Of a stretch of DNA of 5,823 bases, positions 1 through 4,774 are shown piece by piece. The notes beneath the pieces are model-generated. The model worked only from the letters and a program-made list of their open reading frames with translations. It did not search any database and had not been told where the DNA came from. Position 1 is the stretch's first letter, and every line of letters begins with the position of its first letter. Source of the stretch: Gp6-AA40 sp050742535 (GTDB taxonomy: Bacteria > Acidobacteriota > Vicinamibacteria > Vicinamibacterales > UBA2999). Made by a program: the position numbers and the translations under genes. The DNA lies in NCBI GenBank assembly GCA_050742535.1, contig JBOGIQ010000365.1, positions 1 to 5,823 on the forward strand, written 5' to 3'.

Positions 1-3
1 CTC

Positions 4-1548
4 GTGTGGCGACGCCGCCAGATCGGTACTTCGATTCTGTGCGGCGTCTTCGTTTTTGGCCTCGTCGCCTCGATGGCCTGTCGCCGGTCAACGCAACAGG
101 CGACTCCCCCGCGACCAACAGAAGTGGTGGTCGGCGTTCCCGAGGCGAACACACCGGATCTCGATTCAGGCATCCCGCAGTTCTTACGCCTTCTGAGTTT
201 TGAAAGCCTCACAACGATAGGCCGAGACGGACGGGCGTTGCCTCAGTTGGCTGAACGGTGGGAGTGGGAAAGGGACAACACGCGACTGCGCGTGTTTCTC
301 CGGTCCAACGTGCTGCTCCACGACGGCCGCCCGTTTACCGGCGAAACGGCGGCGGCATTCGTTCGAGCGGCCGTGACAAATCCTGCCAATGTCGCATCGT
401 TTCCAGCCCTGGCGGATCTGGTCGACGTGTCGGCGGAAGGAAACCAGCTGGTGTTCGACATGTCGCGCCCGGCCGCGACGCTGCCGGACGGCTTGACCGT
501 TCCGCTGGATAAGGGCCCAGACCTCGTTGGTACCGGACCCTACCGCGTCGTGAGCCAGGAGAATTCCATGGCCCTTCTCGAGGCTTTCGATCGCTATTAC
601 AAAGGAAAGCCGACGATCGATCGTGTTGTCGTGCAAGCATTTAACGCGTTACGTCCAACCTGGGCCAGTCTGCTGCGGGGCGAGCTCAACGTTGTGTACG
701 ACGTCCCTGTCGACGCGATCGAATTCGTCCGAAACGAGGAGATTGAGGTGGTGTCGGTGCCGCGCTGGTACCAGCATCACCTCACGTTGAATCTTCGCGA
801 TCGACGTTTCAGATCGCCGCTCGTGCGAAAAGCGTTGAACCTTGCCGTCGATCGGAACGCCATCGTTCAGAAGGTCTTACATGGAGCAGGCACTGTTTCG
901 GCCGGGCCGATCTATCCGCAGTACTGGGCCTTCGACTCCACGGTGCCAACCTATCCGTTCGACCCGGAAGGCGCCACAGCGCTTTTCGAAACCGCCGGAT
1001 ACCACCTCCGCCAGCCAGTCCGACCGTCAGAAGGACCACCCGCCCGGCTTCGGTTCACGTGTCTGGTTCCGAAGGACTTCACCACCTGGCAGCGGATCGC
1101 ACTCGAGGTGCAGAAGGACCTGTTTAACGTCGGCGTCGACATGCAGTTCCGCGTGGTCCCTTTGAAGGAATTCAACGAATTGGTGTTCAGTGGGCGGTTC
1201 GAGGCGGCGTTCATCAACATGATCAGTGGTCCAACGCCTTCACGCTCGTACATGTGGTGGCGCTCGGCACGTAAACTCAAAGGTCTGTATAACGTGTTCG
1301 GCTACGATAATGCTCAGGCCGAGGAGCACTTCGAAGTCCTCCTCCGCTCGGCGAACGAGGCCGCGATCCGATCGGCGACCTCGAAATTGCAGCGGGCTTT
1401 CTATGATGATCCGCCGGCGGTGTTCATCGCTTTCGATACTCGAACCAGAGCCATAAGCCGGCGATTCCAGTTCCCAACGGATGAGCGCGATCCGATGTGG
1501 GCTTTGTGGAGATGGACCGTCGGTTCACCGCGCGTTGTCGCTGATTGA
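4..1548 (+). CDS. Family 5 ABC transporter solute-binding lipoprotein (peptide/nickel type)
   Basis: Seen: 514 residues, the normal size for the SBP_bac_5 family (DppA/OppA/NikA-like). The N-terminus has MWRRR followed by a hydrophobic stretch (about residues 9-25) and Cys26 in the context VASMAC. That fits a lipoprotein signal peptide, although the lipobox is imperfect because Ser, not Leu/Val, sits at -3. Family landmarks follow in order: VVVGVPE (41-47), the L-x-E-R-W segment (82-86), a VLLHDGRPFT stretch (103-112), VGTGPYRV (175-182), and the R-x-x-x-VRKAL-x-x-AVDR-x-x-I block (270-287) followed by GPIYPQYWAFD (301-311). Known of the family: these proteins capture oligopeptides, nickel chelates or related solutes outside the inner membrane and pass them to a permease. 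The ligand cannot be told from sequence. The GTG at 4 is chosen because it directly precedes the signal peptide, but the frame is open to the window edge and an upstream start is possible. No permease gene follows; the stop overlaps the kinase gene. Confidence 0.9.
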   Translation: MWRRRQIGTSILCGVFVFGLVASMACRRSTQQATPPRPTEVVVGVPEANTPDLDSGIPQFLRLLSFESLTTIGRDGRALPQLAERWEWERDNTRLRVFLRSNVLLHDGRPFTGETAAAFVRAAVTNPANVASFPALADLVDVSAEGNQLVFDMSRPAATLPDGLTVPLDKGPDLVGTGPYRVVSQENSMALLEAFDRYYKGKPTIDRVVVQAFNALRPTWASLLRGELNVVYDVPVDAIEFVRNEEIEVVSVPRWYQHHLTLNLRDRRFRSPLVRKALNLAVDRNAIVQKVLHGAGTVSAGPIYPQYWAFDSTVPTYPFDPEGATALFETAGYHLRQPVRPSEGPPARLRFTCLVPKDFTTWQRIALEVQKDLFNVGVDMQFRVVPLKEFNELVFSGRFEAAFINMISGPTPSRSYMWWRSARKLKGLYNVFGYDNAQAEEHFEVLLRSANEAAIRSATSKLQRAFYDDPPAVFIAFDTRTRAISRRFQFPTDERDPMWALWRWTVGSPRVVAD

Positions 1549-3305
1549 ACGTGAACAAGATCTCGACACGCTTCGCACTGTTGATGTCGGCGGCGGCAGT
1601 GGTGCCGCTACTGGCATATGGAGCGGTGTCGATCATGTCGGTGCGCGATGGCGCGCAACAGGCTGTTATCCAAGGCAATCAGGACGTCGCGCGGCGCGTC
1701 GCCGAACAGCTTGAGCAGTACGTCACGGGCTACATCCGCATCTTGAACGCGCTAGCGGCCGACCTCCAACGAACTGAACTCGCGCAGTGGCAGCAGACCC
1801 TCATCCTCAACAACTTCGTCGGACAGTTCAATGAGTTCCAGCAGCTGGCGCTCGTCAACGAAAACGGCCAGACGGTCGCATCGAGCGGTGTTGCTCGCCA
1901 GGACGCGGAACTGCCAGGTCCCGATAGTTTCCCGATTGAGAACGCGCGGATCTCGAGGTTTTCAATCGACGACGACTCGTTGCCCTCTGCAGTCGCCGCA
2001 ATTGCGCTGCCCCGCACCACCACTGCTGGCGGTTGGCTGGTCGGCGTCCTGCAACTGGAGCAGCTCTGGCGTACTGTTGACGGCATCCGCGTCGGCAACA
2101 CCGGCTATGCGCTGGTAGTCACCGATGACGACTACATCCTGGCGCACGGCCACAAGAACATGAAGCCGTTGGTCGCCCGTCGCGAAAAGCTGCGTGGCAA
2201 TCCGGTTCTCGCCGCGATCAGGACGTCTCCTTCGAGCAACGGTGCGGCCGTCGCCAGGCAATACGAATCGGGAGGCGAACAGGTGCTCGGTGTCGCGGCG
2301 GCACTGCAGGCCGTCGGTTGGACGGTGATCGTCGAGCAGCCGACGCGTGAGGCATTCGCGATATCCACGCGGCTGCAGACGCAGCTGTTCGTCGCCATCA
2401 CGGTGGCGCTGTTCGCCATGCTGCTGGTCGGCTCGCTCTGGGGCCGGCGCTTCATCGAGCCGATTCTCGTCCTCACCCGCGGCACGCACGAGCTTGCGCG
2501 CGGCAAGCTCGACACTCGCGTCGCGGTCGAAACGAGCGATGAACTCGGGCAGCTCGGCACGGCCTTCAACACGATGGCCGACAAGCTCGTCGAGCTGCAG
2601 GAGGACGTGCGCAAGAAGGAGCGGCACGCGATGTTCGGGCGCATCGCGATCGGTCTGGTGCACGATCTGTCCCACCCGATTCAGAACGTCGGCAACGGCT
2701 GCAAGCTGATCCTGAAGATGTGGGACGACCCGGAGTATCGCGAGAGCTTCCGCCGCACGATCGAGCGGGAGCTCGCGCAGATCAAGCGGGTGCTGGACGA
2801 TCTGCGGAACGTCGCCAAGCCGATGCCGGTCGAGCGCTTCCCCATCGACGTCAACAAGTCAGTCGGCGACCTCGTCGACTCGATGCTGACGACCGCCGAG
2901 AACGCGGGCATCGCGATGAACTGCGACCTCGTCCGCGAGCCGCTCTTCGTCGAAGGCGACCTCTTCGCGCTGAACCGCATCTATCGCAACCTGATCATCA
3001 ATGCCGTGCAGGCGACGCCGCCGCGCGGCCGCGTGCTGGTGCGCACGCTCAAGCAGAACGGCCACGCCGTCATCGAGGTGGCCGACACCGGCTGCGGCAT
3101 CCCGGCCGAGCGACTGGAGTCGATCTTCGACGACTTCGTCACCACGAAGCGCCGCGGCCTCGGCCTCGGCCTGGCGATCTCCAAGAAGGTCGTCGAGCAG
3201 CTGGGCGGAACGATTGCGGTGACCAGCCAGGTGGGCGTCGGCAGCACGTTCACCGTGCAGTTCCCACTGACCTCGGCGCGGCCGTCGAAGATCGCCGCGG
3301 TGTGA
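1545..3305 (+). CDS. Membrane sensor histidine kinase (Cache-HAMP-HisKA-HATPase)
   Basis: Seen: 586 residues. A first membrane segment lies at about 10-31. An extracytoplasmic sensor of about 245 residues follows; its NENGQTVASSG (105-115), GNTGYALVVTDDDYILAHG (184-202) and VGWTVIVEQPT (257-267) stretches are typical of double-Cache domains. A second membrane segment lies at about 279-300, then HAMP (about 300-352, with ELARGKLDTRV and DELGQLGTAFN). The H-box is LVHDLSHPIQ with His373 as the expected phosphate acceptor. The N-box has Asn482 and Asn486, the G1 box is DTGCGIP (514-520), the F-box is IFDDFVTTK (527-535), and the G2 box is RGLGLGLAI (537-545). It is therefore a complete, apparently active kinase with no receiver domain; the partner regulator is not in the window. 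The TTG start at 1545 overlaps the upstream TGA by 4 bases, suggesting translational coupling. A GTG at 1551 is the alternative. Neither has a clear Shine-Dalgarno. Ligand unknown. G+C is higher in the transmitter half than in the sensor half. Confidence 0.93.
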   Translation: MNVNKISTRFALLMSAAAVVPLLAYGAVSIMSVRDGAQQAVIQGNQDVARRVAEQLEQYVTGYIRILNALAADLQRTELAQWQQTLILNNFVGQFNEFQQLALVNENGQTVASSGVARQDAELPGPDSFPIENARISRFSIDDDSLPSAVAAIALPRTTTAGGWLVGVLQLEQLWRTVDGIRVGNTGYALVVTDDDYILAHGHKNMKPLVARREKLRGNPVLAAIRTSPSSNGAAVARQYESGGEQVLGVAAALQAVGWTVIVEQPTREAFAISTRLQTQLFVAITVALFAMLLVGSLWGRRFIEPILVLTRGTHELARGKLDTRVAVETSDELGQLGTAFNTMADKLVELQEDVRKKERHAMFGRIAIGLVHDLSHPIQNVGNGCKLILKMWDDPEYRESFRRTIERELAQIKRVLDDLRNVAKPMPVERFPIDVNKSVGDLVDSMLTTAENAGIAMNCDLVREPLFVEGDLFALNRIYRNLIINAVQATPPRGRVLVRTLKQNGHAVIEVADTGCGIPAERLESIFDDFVTTKRRGLGLGLAISKKVVEQLGGTIAVTSQVGVGSTFTVQFPLTSARPSKIAAV

Positions 3306-3340
3306 TCATTTCGTGATGAGTGATTAACGGTTAGTGATTG
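3302..3340. repeat. Degenerate heptanucleotide repeat (GTGATTR-like)
   Basis: Units gtgatca (3302-3308), gtgatga (3313-3319), gtgatta (3320-3326), acggtta (3327-3333) and gtgattg (3334-3340) follow one another. The last four are in exact 7-base register and the first is separated by 4 bases. The stop codon of the kinase lies in the first unit. The complementary word returns at 3365-3372. The sequence is visibly A+T-richer than the flanking genes. The function is unknown; it could be an intergenic repeat family of this genome. Confidence 0.5.
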
Positions 3341-3372
3341 GCTTGGGCTTGCATTCACGAAGCACCAATCAC
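3334..3372. repeat. Inverted repeat between the convergent genes
   Basis: The arm gtgattgg (3334-3341) is the exact reverse complement of ccaatcac (3365-3372). After a 2-base bulge (3363-3364), ctt (3342-3344) can pair further with aag (3360-3362). No T-run follows on either strand, so it is a poor intrinsic terminator by itself. It lies just downstream of the kinase stop and could protect or trim that mRNA 3' end; this is inference. Confidence 0.45.
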
Positions 3373-3394
3373 GAATCGCGCGATTGAGTACACC

Positions 3395-3428
3395 AAAAAC
3401 GCCCGGCACCGAGGGGCAGTGCCGGGCG
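3395..3428 (-). terminator. Intrinsic terminator of the HU gene
   Basis: A perfect 10-base-pair stem (3400-3409 with 3419-3428, core gcccggcac/gtgccgggc) closes a 9-base loop. Read on the - strand, the hairpin is followed immediately by five Ts (the A-run at 3395-3399). That is the classical rho-independent layout, about 100 bases past the HU stop codon. On the + strand the stem is followed by aacctt, so it would be a much weaker stop for kinase transcription, though it may still help because the genes converge. Confidence 0.85.
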
Positions 3429-3530
3429 AACCTTGGGACACTACGGCGTTGAGAACTACGACTCTTAGAACGGTGTCGCGGGCCGTCCGGGGGGACACGC
3501 GGAGCGCCACCGCCCCGTTGTTCCCCGCCG

Positions 3531-3830
3531 TTACTTCTTGGGCAGAACGGTGTCCTTCAACTGTTTGGCGATACGCGCCTTGACAACGGTCTTTGCGGGA
3601 ATCTTGATGGCCTCGCCGGTGGCCGGGTTACGGCCCATGCGTGCCTTGCGCTTCTGCACGACCAGCTTGACCATGCCGGGCAGCACGAACTCGCCCGAGC
3701 GCTTGAGCTCCTTCTCCGCCAGTTCAGTCAGCGCATCGAAGAATTCGCGTGCCTGCGTGCGCTTCACCTCGAACCGCTCGGCGAAGTGCGAGAACAATTC
3801 TGATTTGCCCATTCTCCGGGCTTCTGCCAT
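3531..3830 (-). CDS. HU-family histone-like DNA-binding protein
   Basis: Seen: 99 residues from the ATG at 3830, close to the usual 90-100 of HU/IHF subunits. The N-terminal helical part (MGKSELFSHFAERFEVKRTQ, about 7-26) serves for dimerisation. The beta-arm carries the family signature GRNPATGE (66-73), with Pro69 at the place of the proline that intercalates into DNA in HU. A basic stretch KARIAKQLKDTVL (84-96) ends the fold and a short PKK tail follows. Known of the family: dimers bind and bend DNA with little sequence preference and compact the nucleoid. GTG at 3833 is in frame directly before this ATG and is an equal candidate. The G-rich element upstream favours one of these over the Met at 3812, whose GGAG sits only one base before it. 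The gene has its own promoter and terminator. HU versus IHF subunit cannot be settled here, so no symbol is given. Confidence 0.95.
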   Translation of the reverse strand: MAEARRMGKSELFSHFAERFEVKRTQAREFFDALTELAEKELKRSGEFVLPGMVKLVVQKRKARMGRNPATGEAIKIPAKTVVKARIAKQLKDTVLPKK

Positions 3831-3833
3831 CAC

Positions 3834-3841
3834 GTCCCCCC
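3834..3841 (-). promoter_or_regulatory. Probable ribosome binding site of the HU gene
   Basis: On the - strand GGGGGGAC precedes GTG-ATG. The six Gs end 5 bases before the ATG at 3830 and 2 bases before the GTG at 3833. It is G-rich rather than a consensus AGGAGG, but its spacing supports the ATG start. Confidence 0.5.
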
Positions 3842-3926
3842 AATGCTGGTGCGCGCCGACGATTCGGCCGCGTCGCAGTTGCGCGCGCGTCTGAACTGCT
3901 GCGGAAACTCGCGAGAAATCGCCGTA

Positions 3927-3955
3927 ATGCTAGCGCGCACGTGATCGACTGTCAA
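3927..3955 (-). promoter_or_regulatory. Sigma-70-type promoter of the HU gene
   Basis: On the - strand a perfect TTGACA (3955-3950) is followed, after exactly 17 bases, by TAGCAT (3932-3927), which matches the -10 consensus at 4 of 6 positions. Transcription would begin near 3920, leaving a 5' leader of about 90 bases before the HU start. A CACGTG palindrome lies inside the spacer (3938-3943); whether it binds a regulator is unknown. Confidence 0.7.
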
Positions 3956-3994
3956 CGAACGCACGCGCAAGAGACGGGGATTTCCTGAGCAAAG

Positions 3995-4003
3995 TGCTAG
4001 AAT
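3995..4003 (+). promoter_or_regulatory. Extended -10 promoter of queF
   Basis: TGCTAGAAT matches the extended -10 pattern TGnTATAAT except for one hexamer base (G for T). No convincing -35 hexamer is seen at the right distance, as is common for extended -10 promoters. The expected transcription start (about 4009-4012) falls 1-4 bases before the queF ATG at 4013, leaving no room for a Shine-Dalgarno, so the transcript may be leaderless. Confidence 0.6.
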
Positions 4004-4012
4004 CTGGCACCG

Positions 4013-4366
4013 ATGTCAAGCACGGGGCCGCTGGAGACCTTTCCCAATCCGCGTCCCGAGCGCGACTTCGAGATCGCGATCAGCTGCCCGGAGTTCACGT
4101 CCGTCTGTCCCAAAACCGGCCTTCCCGACTTCGGCGAGATACGCATCACTTACGTGCCGGGCGACCGCTGCATCGAGTTGAAGTCGTTGAAGTACTACAT
4201 GATCGAGTTCCGCAATCGCGGCATCTTCTACGAAGCGGTGACGAACCAGATCCTCGACGATCTCGTCGCCGCCTGCGCGCCGCGGCGGATGACGGTCGTG
4301 GGCGACTTTTCGGTCCGCGGCGGCATCAAGACCGTCGTGACAGCGTCCTACCCGGCGCCAAAGTAG
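4013..4366 (+). CDS. queF: NADPH-dependent 7-cyano-7-deazaguanine reductase QueF
   Basis: Reaction: reduces the nitrile preQ0 to the amine preQ1 with two NADPH, the last step before the base is inserted into tRNA for queuosine; cytoplasmic. Seen: 117 residues, the short single-domain (YkvM, unimodular) form, not the long E. coli type. The active-site stretch SVCPKTGLPDF (30-40) holds the nucleophile Cys32 and the proton-donor Asp39, in the same 7-residue spacing as Cys55/Asp62 of the Bacillus enzyme. The QueF signature ELKSLKYY is at 55-62 and the C-terminal RGGIK at 102-106. Glu74 corresponds to the substrate-binding Glu, but the neighbouring residue is Tyr73 where the Bacillus and E. coli enzymes have His. 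The C-terminus is shorter than in Bacillus. ATG at 4013 sits directly behind an extended -10 element. Other queuosine genes are absent from the window. The Smr gene follows after 9 bases, probably in the same operon. Confidence 0.96.
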   Translation: MSSTGPLETFPNPRPERDFEIAISCPEFTSVCPKTGLPDFGEIRITYVPGDRCIELKSLKYYMIEFRNRGIFYEAVTNQILDDLVAACAPRRMTVVGDFSVRGGIKTVVTASYPAPK

Positions 4367-4368
4367 GA
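4365..4368 (+). promoter_or_regulatory. Ribosome binding site of the Smr gene
   Basis: AGGA overlaps the queF stop codon (TAG at 4364-4366) and lies 7 bases before the GTG at 4376. This supports the GTG start and suggests coupling with queF translation. Confidence 0.55.
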
Positions 4369-4375
4369 CCGGGCG

Positions 4376-4642
4376 GTGACCCACCGCGTCCCCATCGAAG
4401 CGCAGCTCGACCTGCACCCCTTTGCTCCGCGCGACATCGCGTCCGTTGTCGAGGAATACATCAGCGCGGCGCACGAGGCCGGACTTGGTGAAGTTCGGCT
4501 CATCCACGGACGCGGCAAAGGCGTCCAGCGCGGGATCGTCCAGCAGGCGCTCGAGGAGCACCCGCTGGTCGTCGAGTTCTGGGACTCAGCGGAATCGCAC
4601 CTCGGCGCCACCGTCGCGAGGCTGAAGGCCAGGTCGGCCTGA
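4376..4642 (+). CDS. Stand-alone Smr-domain protein (putative nuclease)
   Basis: Seen: 88 residues, almost all of it one Smr (small MutS-related) domain. The first motif is LDLHPF (11-16), where many Smr proteins have LDLHG. The second is the hallmark HGRGKG (44-49), followed by a helix (GIVQQALEEH, 53-62) and the closing GATVARL (77-83). Known of the family: Smr domains, also found at the C-terminus of MutS2, are nicking or RNA-cleaving nucleases; some act on mRNA in collided ribosomes. Which activity applies here cannot be seen. No MutS core, PIN or other domain is attached. GTG start with AGGA 7 bases upstream, 9 bases after queF, so most likely co-transcribed with it. The helicase frame downstream is in phase with this one, separated by the TGA at 4640 and 44 sense codons before the first ATG. 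Confidence 0.88.
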   Translation: MTHRVPIEAQLDLHPFAPRDIASVVEEYISAAHEAGLGEVRLIHGRGKGVQRGIVQQALEEHPLVVEFWDSAESHLGATVARLKARSA

Positions 4643-4663
4643 CGCTGGCGACGTACGCAATTA

Positions 4664-4764
4664 CTGCGGTTCGCGCGCTTCGCCTGGACTGCAGTTTCCG
4701 CTATTCGCAAGCCTCCACCTCGCGTAATACCGCAGATCTCGCGCCGGAACGACGTCTGCAGTCC
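4664..4764. repeat. Two interlocked inverted repeats in the Smr-helicase gap
   Basis: Arm A ctgcggt (4664-4670) pairs with accgcag (4729-4735), and the neighbouring cgcg (4672-4675) can pair with cgcg (4721-4724). Arm B ggactgcag (4686-4694) is the exact reverse complement of ctgcagtcc (4756-4764). The order A-B-A'-B' is that of a pseudoknot rather than nested hairpins. No T-run follows, so it does not look like an intrinsic terminator. The rest of this 132-base gap shows no gene and no good promoter. Confidence 0.35.
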
Positions 4765-4774
4765 GAGCCCCGCC

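Noticed and set aside
1962..2675. 237-residue open frame on the - strand inside the kinase gene
   Set aside because: It lies wholly opposite a kinase with continuous Cache, HAMP and H-box motifs, shows no domain of its own, and has the biased composition of a shadow frame.
2720..3316. 198-residue + strand frame overlapping the end of the kinase
   Set aside because: Extremely Arg/Ala/Pro-rich and a frame-shifted reading of the HATPase domain; not a second gene.
3467..3554. Direct repeat agaacggtgtc (3467-3477 and 3544-3554), the second copy coding for the end of HU
   Set aside because: I considered a remnant of a duplicated HU 3' end, but similarity stops sharply on both sides of 11 bases, and matches of that length are expected by chance in nearly 6 kb.
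3834..4012. preQ1 riboswitch upstream of queF
   Set aside because: The -10 element adjoins the start codon, so there is almost no transcribed leader, and I see no aptamer-like hairpin plus A-rich tail.
3994..4491. 165-residue + strand frame covering queF and part of the Smr gene
   Set aside because: Arg-rich out-of-frame reading; the QueF and Smr frames have family motifs.
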